Virus record (IMG/VR): IMGVR_UViG_3300017917_000952
Span: 142,752-206,751 of that record
Source of the DNA: a virus
DNA: 64,000 nucleotides
Strand: one strand, 5' to 3'
The notes below the pieces were generated by a model that worked only from the letters and a program-made list of their open reading frames with translations, ran no database searches and was not told the DNA's origin. Made by a program: the position numbers and the translations under genes. Below, piece after piece: positions 27,416 to 35,953 of this stretch (the stretch's first letter is position 1; the number at the start of each line of letters is the position of its first letter).

Positions 27416-28447
27416 ATGTCAGACGCATTTAATAATTTCTTGAGTGGTGGCCCTACTACCTCAACTGAAAAACGAACATATAAAAGTTACGCTCATGCGA
27501 CTAACTTTTATGCTCAAGGTAGAGCCCTCACGAAAGTACCTAAATTAGGGTTTATATATTTTATATCCTTTAATTTAGCACAAGAAGTAGGAGTAAAATT
27601 TGCAGATCACGTTAGAAAAGATTTGGGGTTCCTTGCTAAGAAAGTTGATCTTCCTAAGTTTAAGATTACTACACAAACCGTTAATCAGTACAACAGAAAA
27701 ACCAACGTCCAGACAAAACTAGCATATGACCCGATTAGTATCGACTTTCATGATGATACTAGCGAGATAACTTCAGCATTATGGAGAGCCTACTACGACT
27801 TTTATTATGCTGACGGTCGACAACCCGACGGACAATTTAGTACAGCATTTTCGGGCGATACTAAACTTGATTCTACAAACAATTCGTATGGTTACAGCAA
27901 AGGTAGTGGCCCAACTTCTTTCTTTAGTTCTATAGATATTTTTGTATTAAATCAAGGCAGATTTAGTCAATACAGTATTTCTAATCCGTTAATTACTTCT
28001 TGGGACCACGATACATTAGAGCAGTCTAACGGTACAAAAGTTCTTCAAAACAAGATGTCTTTAACCTACGACAGTGTTGTGTATTCACAGGGATTCATTA
28101 GGGGTAGCGAGAATCAAGCAGTTACTGGATCGTTCGAAGCCGTCTGGTACGATAAGGATGCTAACCTACCTTTCGGTTATAACGATCCTCTAAAACAGGT
28201 AATCAAACCATTTGTACCACAATACCCTACACCGTCCCCGCCGGGTCTGTCACAGAGCCAACTTGACAAACTATCAACTCAGGTCCCAACATATAGACCA
28301 CCGAGACCAATTGGCGCAGGAACATTTGGCCTTTCGTCTATTAGACCACCTAAGCCATTTAGCATTGATGTATGGTACGGTTATGGCGGATTACACGGCC
28401 GAGCAACTGTAAATGCGGGGCCTGTAAGACTTGTATTAAAGAAATAA
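27416..28447 (+). CDS. Tail-tube-fold protein (gp19/gp54-like)
   Basis: A 343-residue protein. Residues about 45-240 look like a tube fold: GFIYFISFNL, VDLPKFKITTQTVNQYNRKTNVQTKL, DPISIDFHDDTSEITSALWRAYYDFYYADG, and LTYDSVVYSQGF. This is the pattern seen in gp19, gp48 and gp54 of T4. The C-terminal 80 residues are Pro/Gly-rich. A baseplate tube-initiator or tail-completion role is the best guess given its position after gp19. The sequence alone does not decide between gp54-like and a second tube protein. Confidence 0.6.
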   Translation: MSDAFNNFLSGGPTTSTEKRTYKSYAHATNFYAQGRALTKVPKLGFIYFISFNLAQEVGVKFADHVRKDLGFLAKKVDLPKFKITTQTVNQYNRKTNVQTKLAYDPISIDFHDDTSEITSALWRAYYDFYYADGRQPDGQFSTAFSGDTKLDSTNNSYGYSKGSGPTSFFSSIDIFVLNQGRFSQYSISNPLITSWDHDTLEQSNGTKVLQNKMSLTYDSVVYSQGFIRGSENQAVTGSFEAVWYDKDANLPFGYNDPLKQVIKPFVPQYPTPSPPGLSQSQLDKLSTQVPTYRPPRPIGAGTFGLSSIRPPKPFSIDVWYGYGGLHGRATVNAGPVRLVLKK

Positions 28448-28448
28448 A

Positions 28449-28805
28449 ATGTACAATAACATTCCATCACCTTCGAAGTCTCCAGCGGCTGTTGCCTATT
28501 CGAATTCTTATGAAAGGCCTACTGAGCTTGAAACAAATACCTTTAACATAATGAAGGGATTTTTTGAAGCAAGGGGCTTTGACAAACTATCAGCCGAAAG
28601 CATTGCTGTAACATTCATTAAACAGGCACAAATGGATAGTTACAATCCTTTAGAAATTATAGATACATTAAAAACATTTGATGCTCCTAAACTAAATTCT
28701 GTTGTAACAGAAGTATTAAATTACAACAGATTCAAAAGCAGTTATTTAGGAAGCACAAAAGGTCTTCAACCCTTCGAACCAGTATCAAGAAATATAGTGG
28801 TATGA
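28449..28805 (+). CDS. Hypothetical protein between tube and head-completion genes
   Basis: A 118-residue protein with a Ser/Pro-rich N-terminus and a helical centre (NTFNIMKGFFEARGFDKLS). It starts 1 base after the preceding stop and overlaps gp4 by 4 bases, so it is part of the same unit. The centre FFEARGFDKLSAESIAVTFIKQA could be a small helical domain. Its neighbours suggest a virion or assembly role. No family recognised. Confidence 0.6.
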   Translation: MYNNIPSPSKSPAAVAYSNSYERPTELETNTFNIMKGFFEARGFDKLSAESIAVTFIKQAQMDSYNPLEIIDTLKTFDAPKLNSVVTEVLNYNRFKSSYLGSTKGLQPFEPVSRNIVV

Positions 28806-29245
28806 GTTTAAAATACGCTAAGGGCGTGTATCAATTGCGCCACCCCGAAAAATATATAGGAACAAAACAGCCTATCTATCGCAGCGGATGGGAACACACA
28901 TTTATGATGTTCTGCGATAACAATCCCGGTATACAGGAATGGGCTAGTGAGCCGGTCAAAATACCTTACAGAGATCCGCTAACAGGACGACAGACAGTAT
29001 ATGTTCCTGATTTCTTAATTAAGTACATTGATCGCAATCAAAAAGCACATGTTGAAATGGTTGAAATTAAACCGGCAAAACAACAGATCCTAGAAAAAGT
29101 TGGTAAAAATCCCTATGATCAAGCACAGTACGTAAAGAACATGGCCAAATGGGAAAGTGCAACGGCTTGGTGTAGAAGCAGAGGTATTCGCTTTCGTGTA
29201 ATTAATGAGTCTGATATTTTCCAGAATCAAGGTAAAAAGCGATAA
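28802..29245 (+). CDS. 4: Head completion protein gp4
   Basis: A 147-residue protein beginning MSLKYAKGVYQLRHPEKYIG, then PIYRSGWEHTFMMFCDNNPGIQEW, with IPYRDPLTGRQTVYVPDFLIKY and MVEIKPAKQ. This matches T4 gp4 (150 residues), a head-completion protein with a TnsA-like nuclease fold. The E (in SGWE), D (PDF) and ExK (EIKP) residues form the PD-(D/E)xK-type site. In T4 it is needed to finish packaged heads before tail joining. Confidence 0.88.
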   Translation: MSLKYAKGVYQLRHPEKYIGTKQPIYRSGWEHTFMMFCDNNPGIQEWASEPVKIPYRDPLTGRQTVYVPDFLIKYIDRNQKAHVEMVEIKPAKQQILEKVGKNPYDQAQYVKNMAKWESATAWCRSRGIRFRVINESDIFQNQGKKR

Positions 29246-29253
29246 GTAAAGTT

Positions 29254-29730
29254 ATGACTAAAAAGTTAGAAGAAGTTTTTAACCTGCCACAAGAACCCGT
29301 AATCGAGCCTTCTGTTGAAGATACTACTGCACCTATTCCTGTAATAGACCTTCAAGAAAAACTAGAAGAATTTGATAAGATTGCAGCAGCACTACCTAAG
29401 GTAAAGGGGTTAGGGGATCTAGCCGATGCAGAGTTAGATGCACTAGCAGCGAAAGCAGAAGAAGCCTATGACAACTTAATGGATTTAGGCATGAACGTAG
29501 ATGCACGATATGGTGCAAGAATGTTCGAAGTTGCAGCACAGATGATGAATGCCGCAATTGTTGCTAAAACTAATAAGATTGATAAAAAGTTAAAAATGGT
29601 CGATCTGCAATTAAAGAAACTAGCCATTGATAAGAAAAACGGCGGATCTAACGAAACTGTTGAGGGTGAAGGTTATATCCTAACAGATAGGAATAGCATC
29701 CTAGAAAAACTAAAGAATTTGAATAAATAA
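29254..29730 (+). CDS. 16: Small terminase subunit gp16
   Basis: A 158-residue acidic helical protein. The central part AKAEEAYDNLMDLGMNVDARYGARMFEVAAQMMNAA, followed by NKIDKKLKMVDLQLKKLAIDKK, has the coiled-coil oligomerisation pattern of T4-type gp16 (164 residues), which regulates gp17 during packaging. The C-terminus (YILTDRNSILEKLKNL) is also typical. Position supports it: the large terminase lies two genes downstream. Confidence 0.75.
   Translation: MTKKLEEVFNLPQEPVIEPSVEDTTAPIPVIDLQEKLEEFDKIAAALPKVKGLGDLADAELDALAAKAEEAYDNLMDLGMNVDARYGARMFEVAAQMMNAAIVAKTNKIDKKLKMVDLQLKKLAIDKKNGGSNETVEGEGYILTDRNSILEKLKNLNK
29722..29729 (+). promoter_or_regulatory. Late promoter AATAAATA
   Basis: The box overlaps the last codons and stop of gp16 and ends 7 bases before the ATG at 29737. 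The transcript would begin within 2 bases of the start codon. No Shine-Dalgarno is present. Confidence 0.6.
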
Positions 29731-29736
29731 TACACT

Positions 29737-30330
29737 ATGAAAAACTTCAAAGAATACCTTCAAGAAAGTGCTCAGCAGAAAAAATACGAATTTCGTGTTA
29801 AGGTTGCTGGTGACTTTACTACCGAGCAAGAGACAAAGTTAAAGTCTATGCTTGAGCGTTTTCAAGTTAACGCATTTAAAAAAGTAGGAGTTACTCCTAT
29901 TCAAGCACTTCCATTAGACTTTCCGCAAGTTAAAAATTGTGAAGTTAACATCTACGAAGTTACATTAGATTATCCTACTACACAGCAGGAACTAACAGAA
30001 TACTTAACATCTGGTCTAGAAGTCAGCAAGCAACGTTTAGTTGTTCGTCGACCAGGTGAACCGAGTGAAGAATACCAACACGAAGAACCAAAGCGTGAAG
30101 GTGCTCTATTAAACGATCCGGATTATAAAGAAGCAGGTAACCCTCAATTTGAAGATTACTTTGGCGACAAATATAACAGCGGCTTTGTGAAAGAACTTAA
30201 CGATCTATTAAAACTAGAGCGTAAGGCACGTGGCGAAGAAATTCCTACAGAAAGTGCTGCTAAGTTCAATACAGATAGTCCGGCTAACACAACTAGCCCA
30301 ATGCAGGCTGCTAAGGATCCAAGGAAATAA
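29737..30330 (+). CDS. Virion/core-type protein with MKxFKEYL start (hypothetical)
   Basis: A 197-residue protein beginning MKNFKEYLQESAQQ. A start of this form (MKxFKE[FY]L) is common in T4-like head-core and other virion-associated proteins, and may be a prohead targeting or processing signal. It is charged, with a DDL.KLERKARGEE helix and a Ser/Thr/Asn-rich tail. It lies between gp16 and gp17. A role in the head is inferred from this signature and position. Confidence 0.6.
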   Translation: MKNFKEYLQESAQQKKYEFRVKVAGDFTTEQETKLKSMLERFQVNAFKKVGVTPIQALPLDFPQVKNCEVNIYEVTLDYPTTQQELTEYLTSGLEVSKQRLVVRRPGEPSEEYQHEEPKREGALLNDPDYKEAGNPQFEDYFGDKYNSGFVKELNDLLKLERKARGEEIPTESAAKFNTDSPANTTSPMQAAKDPRK

Positions 30331-30332
30331 TT

Positions 30333-31184
30333 ATGCAAATGATCGACGTATTAAAGCGTTTAGCCCAACTAGATGCTAAGAACCCAAATGTAATTAAAGA
30401 AGGCGCACAGGTACAAGAGTGCGGTCCAATGGGAATGATGGACAGTATGCCTGGTATGGGAATGGACAAGCCTTCTGTTCCTGCAAACTTCAGTATTAAT
30501 GCTTCTGCTGCATCAGGCAATGAAGTTGCAGACATGATGTCGCAGATTCTTACCCTAGCAGGTATGAAGTCCGTTAGCGCAGACGACCTAGGCAATGAAC
30601 CTCAAGGCGCATTAGTAACAGCAGAACCTACAATGGCTGTTGGTCCTATGGCTGCTGAGCCAATGCCAAGTGCTGCCGATAGTATGCGTAGTGTTCTAGA
30701 TAAACTAAATCCAGAAGCCGGTGATGATGAAAAAGAATTAGGTCCTTTCCAGGGCGACAGCGGCGACGATGTTTCAAAAGATCACGGCGACGTAGATAAT
30801 GACGGCGACCATGACATGGACGACCACGAAGCAGAAAAGAAAGAGAAGGTAGACGAGTTCGATAACGAACCTGCTGACCCTAACGAAAAAACTTCTGCTG
30901 ATGCAAATAGATTTGCACACCAAGAAAATCAACCAGGTAGCGGCAATACCAGTGATGGTGAAAAACGTCAAAACAATTTACCAACAGCAACGTTTGAAAA
31001 CTTAATGAACGAATACAAAAAGTTTATTGGCGAATCTGAAGGTGACGAGGAAGTTGAAGAAGCAAAGAAAGAGGAAGAACTAGATGAAGGTACTTGCTCT
31101 ACATGCCACAAAGATCCTTGTGCTTGCGACGACAAAGTTGACGAAGGAACATTAGATATCCTTAAGTTAGCAGGTCTAAAGTAA
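30333..31184 (+). CDS. Acidic protein with DxDxDG loops and LKLAGL tail
   Basis: A 283-residue, strongly acidic, probably disordered protein. Notable parts are Met/Gly-rich GPMGMMDSMPGMGMD (about 31-45), the segment DVDNDGDHDMDD (about 153-164) that looks like EF-hand or dockerin-type calcium loops, CSTCHKDPCACDD (about 255-267) with four Cys, and the C-terminus ILKLAGLK. A related ILTLAGMK lies near residue 70, and the next large protein (ends 34817) also ends in ILKLAGLAK. This suggests a shared docking peptide, perhaps for prohead assembly. It also contains LDKLNPE, shared with the end of helicase gp41. Function unknown. Confidence 0.6.
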   Translation: MQMIDVLKRLAQLDAKNPNVIKEGAQVQECGPMGMMDSMPGMGMDKPSVPANFSINASAASGNEVADMMSQILTLAGMKSVSADDLGNEPQGALVTAEPTMAVGPMAAEPMPSAADSMRSVLDKLNPEAGDDEKELGPFQGDSGDDVSKDHGDVDNDGDHDMDDHEAEKKEKVDEFDNEPADPNEKTSADANRFAHQENQPGSGNTSDGEKRQNNLPTATFENLMNEYKKFIGESEGDEEVEEAKKEEELDEGTCSTCHKDPCACDDKVDEGTLDILKLAGLK

Positions 31185-31198
31185 GTTACTTTAACCAT

Positions 31199-31226
31199 AA
31201 TAGCCCCTTCGGGGGCTATTCTTTTC
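31199..31226 (+). terminator. Rho-independent terminator before gp17
   Basis: AATAGCCCC and GGGGCTATT form a 9-bp stem around a TTCG tetraloop, followed by CTTTTC. Confidence 0.85.
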
Positions 31227-31234
31227 AGTAAATA
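31227..31234 (+). promoter_or_regulatory. Late promoter AGTAAATA for gp17
   Basis: It ends 5 bases before the gp17 ATG, so T4 geometry places +1 on the A of ATG. There is no Shine-Dalgarno, and the terminator's U-tract abuts the box. Confidence 0.65.
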
Positions 31235-31239
31235 CGGAT

Positions 31240-32817
31240 ATGGCAGCAGATAATAAACTAGTAAAGACCGCGCACCAAACGCAGAGATTTACAGAAGAAG
31301 ATATCGAAAACCTGATGAAGTGTCAGGATCTTCAAACAGGTGCGACCTACTTCCTTGAAAACTTTTTCTATATTCAGCACCCTACTAAGGGTAAGATGAA
31401 GTATCAGGCTTTTGAATATCAAAAGGAACTATTAAACAGTTATAACTCACATCGCTTTAGCGTTAACATGCTAGGTCGACAGATGGGTAAAACTACTACT
31501 GCGGTGGGGTTTTTGTTATGGTACGGAATGTTTGTACCTAACAGTACTATTCTTATTGCCGCGCACAAATATACAGGCGCACAAGAAATTATGCAGCGTT
31601 TACGTTATGCATATGAAATGTGTCCTGATATGATTAGGGCCGGGGTCGTAAGTTATAACAAGCAGAGTATCGAATTTGAAAACGGCAGTCGTATAGTTGC
31701 ACAAACAACTACAGAAACAACAGGTCGTGGTATGTCTATATCACTACTATACCTAGACGAATTTGCATTCGTTGAACCTAATATTGCAACTGAGTTCTGG
31801 ACTTCTATTTCGCCTACTCTAGCAACTGGTGGTAAAGCCATTATCACTTCTACACCAAACAGCGACGAAGACCAGTTTGCCTTAATTTGGAAAGAAGCAA
31901 ACAAGCGTTTAGACGAGTTCGGCAACAGTACAGAATTAGGAAAGAACGGTTTCTTCCCGTATATGGCTGTGTGGAGCCAGCACCCTGAGCGTGATGAAAA
32001 GTGGGCCAATGAAGAACGTAGTCGTGTAGGCGAAGAAAGATTCCGTCGTGAACACGAATGTGAATTCTTGGTATTTGACGAAACGTTAATTAGTAGTTTA
32101 AAACTTGCCGATCTTGAAGGTACTGAGCCTATTATTAAAATGGGTCAATGCCGCTGGTATAAAAAGATTAATCCGAAGTATACCTATATTGTTGCACTAG
32201 ATCCTAGTTTAGGTACAGGCGGCGACCCTGCAGGTATACAGATCATTGAATTGCCTAGTTTTACACAAGTAGGAGAATGGCATCATAACCTAACACCGAT
32301 ACAGGGACAGATACGTATCTTAAGAGATATCTGCCAATACATTTCTGATGAAGTTACAAAGCGAGGCGCAACACCTAGCCTGTATTATAGCATAGAAAAC
32401 AACAGTGTGGGCGAAGCAGGTCTAGTAGTTATTAACGAAGTGGGCGAAGAAACTATACCAGGTTTGTTCCTAAGCGAACCCATACGTAAAGGACATGTAC
32501 GCCGCTATAGAAAAGGATTTTACTCAACACATACGGCAAAAATATCTGCATGTGCTAAGTTAAAACACTTAATCGAAAGCAATCGTATGCAGATTAACTC
32601 TAAAGCACTGATTTCCGAACTAAAGGCCTACATTGCTAAAGGGCTAGGGTTTGAAGCAAAAACAGGGCAGCACGACGACCTTGTAAGTGCTATGCTTCTA
32701 GCAATACGTATGGCTATGGTACTACAGGACTGGGATCCTGCTGTTTATGACAAAATGCGCGAAGAACGCGAGGACGAATGGGTTATGCCCATGCCAGTGT
32801 ATGTGAGCTCGTTTTAA
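31240..32817 (+). CDS. 17: Large terminase subunit gp17
   Basis: A 525-residue protein with the T4 gp17 layout. The ATPase domain has Walker A GRQMGKTT (79-86), Walker B YLDEFAF (about 171-177) and coupling motif TSTPN. The RNase H-like nuclease domain has ALDPSLGTGGD (about 320) and GQHDDLVSA (about 476). It cuts concatemeric DNA and translocates it into the prohead. T4 gp17 has 610 residues; this shorter form matches those of cyanophage-type T4-like phages. Confidence 0.95.
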   Translation: MAADNKLVKTAHQTQRFTEEDIENLMKCQDLQTGATYFLENFFYIQHPTKGKMKYQAFEYQKELLNSYNSHRFSVNMLGRQMGKTTTAVGFLLWYGMFVPNSTILIAAHKYTGAQEIMQRLRYAYEMCPDMIRAGVVSYNKQSIEFENGSRIVAQTTTETTGRGMSISLLYLDEFAFVEPNIATEFWTSISPTLATGGKAIITSTPNSDEDQFALIWKEANKRLDEFGNSTELGKNGFFPYMAVWSQHPERDEKWANEERSRVGEERFRREHECEFLVFDETLISSLKLADLEGTEPIIKMGQCRWYKKINPKYTYIVALDPSLGTGGDPAGIQIIELPSFTQVGEWHHNLTPIQGQIRILRDICQYISDEVTKRGATPSLYYSIENNSVGEAGLVVINEVGEETIPGLFLSEPIRKGHVRRYRKGFYSTHTAKISACAKLKHLIESNRMQINSKALISELKAYIAKGLGFEAKTGQHDDLVSAMLLAIRMAMVLQDWDPAVYDKMREEREDEWVMPMPVYVSSF

Positions 32818-32824
32818 CTAAATA
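32817..32824 (+). promoter_or_regulatory. Late promoter ACTAAATA
   Basis: The box overlaps the gp17 stop codon and ends 7 bases before the ATG at 32832. No Shine-Dalgarno is present. Two mismatches to TATAAATA, both outside the TAAATA core. Confidence 0.6.
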
Positions 32825-32831
32825 ACATATT

Positions 32832-34817
32832 ATGCAACCAATTCAAATAATCAGCCAAGACCTGTTCGACAAAGTACGTAGCCGTTTCCAAAACTTAGAA
32901 ATGGGCGACGAAACAGGAGCAGTTACTATTGACCCTGCCCTAGCACGTTTCTTTGATTTTGATTTTGTTATCGAAGGTAACAACCTAGGCCGTGTTAGTA
33001 TCAGTTTAAACGAATTGGGCGCATTAAAAGTTTACTACAGTCAAGGCATTACTGAGAATCAGGATGATCCTGCTAAACAGAGTTGGTATAAGTTTCTAAA
33101 AGAAATGCGATTCTTTGCTATGCGTAGACTATTAAGATTTGACACTAGAGATATTAGTAAAACAAATCTTGACAAAAACGATTTTCAACATTTAGCCGCA
33201 ACGCAGGCGCCTAAGGAACAAGATATGCCAGAAACTATGAACGAATCTATGTGGAACCATAAAAGCACAAAGAAAACTAGCCGCGCTGTGCGAGGAACAA
33301 CAGAAGTTATTGTTCGACACAGTAAAGCAGTTGATGAAATGTACCCTGGCGCACGTAGTCAACGTAAAAATATCAAGGCAATTTTTATTCAAAACAAGGA
33401 CGGCGAGCGTTTTAAGTATCCGTTTATTCATCCAGCAGGTGCGTTCGCAATGGCACAGCACGTTGACCATGGCGGTGTACCACATGACGCAGCAGGCAAA
33501 GCAATTATTAGAATGAGTGAGCAGATTGCTCAACTACAAGAATTTCAACGTAAAGTAAGTCGCTCCACCCTGCACGACGATGCCACAGGAATTACAGAGA
33601 AGGCCGTAGGCCGTTTACAACAACTAAAAGCACAGGTGGAAGCATTAGGCAAGCGTCATCACTATGAATGCTGGATGGAAGAATTTGGCGGCCAAGAGGC
33701 AGCAGGTGATGACATTATGGAATTAGATGCTGTTACAATGGAACAGTATAAGCAAGCATTTACACAAACTAGTTTCCAAGAAGAACTAGCAGGGTACTTC
33801 CCGTTATTACACAAGATCATGAGTGAGACAAACACAGTTGATCTTGAAGATTACGTTAGCGAAGAAGGCGAAGACGATACTGTTAAAGACGATACCGATT
33901 TTAAAGAAGATGCGTTTAATGCATTTGAACAATGGGCAGAAGCAGTTGAGCAAGGCAAACTTGCCGACGATGAAATCCAATCACTTAAACAGGCAATTCA
34001 AGATACACAACAATTAGATCTAGGACCCGACGGACAAACTGCATTCCAATTCTTTAGTCAGTTTGGTTTAGATGATGAAGACTTAGAAAACAAATTTAAA
34101 GCAGCGGCAGAATTAGACCCTAAAACAGATCCACTTGAAGTATTCCAATTATGGGCTCAAGAAAACTATCCTGAAATTCTAGTTGCACTAGGTGTTAGCG
34201 GTACAGCAGAACAACCTCCTGCTGCACCCGCTGAACCACCAGCACCCGAGGCTGGCGCAGCACCTGCACCAGAACAACCTACAGCAGAAAACGAAGAAGA
34301 AAAGGGCATGGAAAAAGTAATGCCTACTCGTGAAGGCATTGTTAAAGAAGTTGCTAAAATTGTCAAGAGTTTCTATAACGCAGATAATCCTAACGTAGGA
34401 CCATTCCGCGGTGGCGAAGGCATAGCCCTTGACTGCAAAAAACAAGTTGCTGAAAAATTTGGCGACGAGGCTGGCGAGTTTGCAGAGCAGATTGCCGGTA
34501 AGTTTATTGAAAAATTAACAATGGAATGGCAACAGAAACACGGCAATGTCGGCGATGACGGATTAGCAAGATTGAAAGAACTTGTTCAAAACATTAAAGG
34601 CAAAGTAGAGAGCATCGGGGACGTAGGCGGCCATCCTGGTAAAAATATTATGCCTGCTCAAGATGAAGGCATTGAAGATCGCTTAAAAGACCTAGATCCG
34701 AAAAATCCAGTTAATATTCCTGCATATCAACGTAAGGCTGCGGCCCAAGGCGGCAATCGACCAAAAGAATCTGCAGAAATGGAAAGCATTTTGAAACTAG
34801 CAGGTTTGGCAAAATAA
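32832..34817 (+). CDS. Large virion-type protein with LKLAGL tail (hypothetical)
   Basis: A 661-residue protein. The N-terminal third is mixed alpha/beta (FFDFDFVIEGNNLGRVSISLNELG). A basic segment (RAVRGTTEVIVRHSKAV) follows, then a long acidic helical region, a Pro/Ala/Glu-rich linker (about residues 455-500) and a C-terminal helical domain ending in ESILKLAGLAK. The final peptide is shared with the acidic protein two genes upstream. Position after gp17 and late promoter indicate a virion or packaging-related protein. I do not recognise an enzyme motif. Confidence 0.6.
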   Translation: MQPIQIISQDLFDKVRSRFQNLEMGDETGAVTIDPALARFFDFDFVIEGNNLGRVSISLNELGALKVYYSQGITENQDDPAKQSWYKFLKEMRFFAMRRLLRFDTRDISKTNLDKNDFQHLAATQAPKEQDMPETMNESMWNHKSTKKTSRAVRGTTEVIVRHSKAVDEMYPGARSQRKNIKAIFIQNKDGERFKYPFIHPAGAFAMAQHVDHGGVPHDAAGKAIIRMSEQIAQLQEFQRKVSRSTLHDDATGITEKAVGRLQQLKAQVEALGKRHHYECWMEEFGGQEAAGDDIMELDAVTMEQYKQAFTQTSFQEELAGYFPLLHKIMSETNTVDLEDYVSEEGEDDTVKDDTDFKEDAFNAFEQWAEAVEQGKLADDEIQSLKQAIQDTQQLDLGPDGQTAFQFFSQFGLDDEDLENKFKAAAELDPKTDPLEVFQLWAQENYPEILVALGVSGTAEQPPAAPAEPPAPEAGAAPAPEQPTAENEEEKGMEKVMPTREGIVKEVAKIVKSFYNADNPNVGPFRGGEGIALDCKKQVAEKFGDEAGEFAEQIAGKFIEKLTMEWQQKHGNVGDDGLARLKELVQNIKGKVESIGDVGGHPGKNIMPAQDEGIEDRLKDLDPKNPVNIPAYQRKAAAQGGNRPKESAEMESILKLAGLAK

Positions 34818-34855
34818 ATCACTTTATCGCAGCCAGATAGGTTGCAATGATAAAT

Positions 34856-34892
34856 AAAAGTGCGTAACATAACGTTATGCACTTTTTCTTTT
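34856..34892 (+). terminator. Rho-independent terminator before gp32
   Basis: A 13-bp stem (one G-U pair) AAAAGTGC G TAAC with GTTA TGCACTTTT and a 5-base loop, followed by TCTTTTTT. It separates late structural genes from the replication cluster. Confidence 0.85.
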
Positions 34893-34949
34893 TTAGTCAG
34901 TGGGCTTTAAAAGAATGGCACATAAAACATTTTATTAAGGAAAAACATT

Positions 34950-35936
34950 ATGGCAACTCTAGCAGAAATTCGCGCAAAACTTCAACAAGCATCTCAAAAT
35001 AACACCGGTGGCGCAACTGGTGGAGACAACGCAATTTACCCCCATTGGAACATTCAAGAAGGCACTAGTGCTACTGTACGATTCCTTCCCGATGGCGATC
35101 CTAACAACACCTTTTTCTGGATTGAACGTGCAATGATCAAATTGCCTTTCGCCGGTATCAAAGGTGAAACTAACAGCAAACCAACAACTGTTCAAGTTCC
35201 TTGTATGGAAATGTGGGGAGAGTCTTGCCCAATTCTAACAGAAGTTCGTCCTTGGTTCAAGGATAAGAGTCTCGAAGAAATGGGTCGTAAGTACTGGAAG
35301 AAGAAGTCTTATCTGTTCCAGGGCTTTGTTGTTGATAGCAAATTGTCCGAAGACAAAACTCCTGAGAATCCTATCCGCCGATTCATTATCGGTAGCCAGA
35401 TTTTTAACATTGTTAAGAATGCGCTGATGGATAGTGAGATCGAAGAACTGCCTACCGACTATGTCCGTGGTCTTGATTTCAAGATTACCAAGACTAGCAA
35501 AGGTGGCTATGCTGACTATTCTACATCTAATTGGGCTCGTCGCGAACGTGCTCTTAGCGATGCAGAAAAGGCTGCAATTGACCAATACGGTCTGTTTAAG
35601 TTGAGCGACTTCCTGCCGAAGAAGCCAACTGAAGTTGAACTCAAGGTTATCAAGGAAATGTTCGAAGCGTCTGTTGACGGCGAAGCATTTGACATGGAAC
35701 GTTGGGGTCAATACTACAAGCCTGCAGGTATGTCTAGTAATACTGCTGGTTCTGCTCCTGCACGCCAGGCAGCACCTGCTCCGGTTGCACAGAAACCTGC
35801 GGTAGAGGAAGACGATCCCCCTTTTGAAACAGCGGCACCTGCCGCAACCCCAGTAGCCGCTCCTGCCGCATCTGGTGATGCAGGTAGTCGTGCCGCAGAC
35901 ATTATCGCGATGATTCGTAATCGTCAAAAGCAATAA
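34950..35936 (+). CDS. 32: Single-stranded DNA-binding protein gp32
   Basis: A 328-residue protein with AAGG upstream. The N-terminal basic segment and the OB-fold region (YPHWNIQEGTSATVRFLPDGD, FFWIERAM, RKYWKKKSYLFQGFVVDS) match gp32 of cyanophage-type phages. The T4 zinc ligands are not conserved: only CMEMWGESCPI is present and CPxC is lost. An Ala/Pro-rich linker carries an internal EEDDPPFE, resembling a bacterial SSB acidic tip, and the protein ends in a basic helix IIAMIRNRQKQ. It coats ssDNA in replication, recombination and repair. It lies upstream of its partner gene uvsX. Confidence 0.88.
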   Translation: MATLAEIRAKLQQASQNNTGGATGGDNAIYPHWNIQEGTSATVRFLPDGDPNNTFFWIERAMIKLPFAGIKGETNSKPTTVQVPCMEMWGESCPILTEVRPWFKDKSLEEMGRKYWKKKSYLFQGFVVDSKLSEDKTPENPIRRFIIGSQIFNIVKNALMDSEIEELPTDYVRGLDFKITKTSKGGYADYSTSNWARRERALSDAEKAAIDQYGLFKLSDFLPKKPTEVELKVIKEMFEASVDGEAFDMERWGQYYKPAGMSSNTAGSAPARQAAPAPVAQKPAVEEDDPPFETAAPAATPVAAPAASGDAGSRAADIIAMIRNRQKQ

Positions 35937-35953
35937 TTTAAAGGGGAAAAATA

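Noticed and set aside
34849-34856. GATAAATA late-type box
   Set aside because: It runs directly into the terminator before gp32; transcription from it would stop within 40 bases and no gene start lies nearby.
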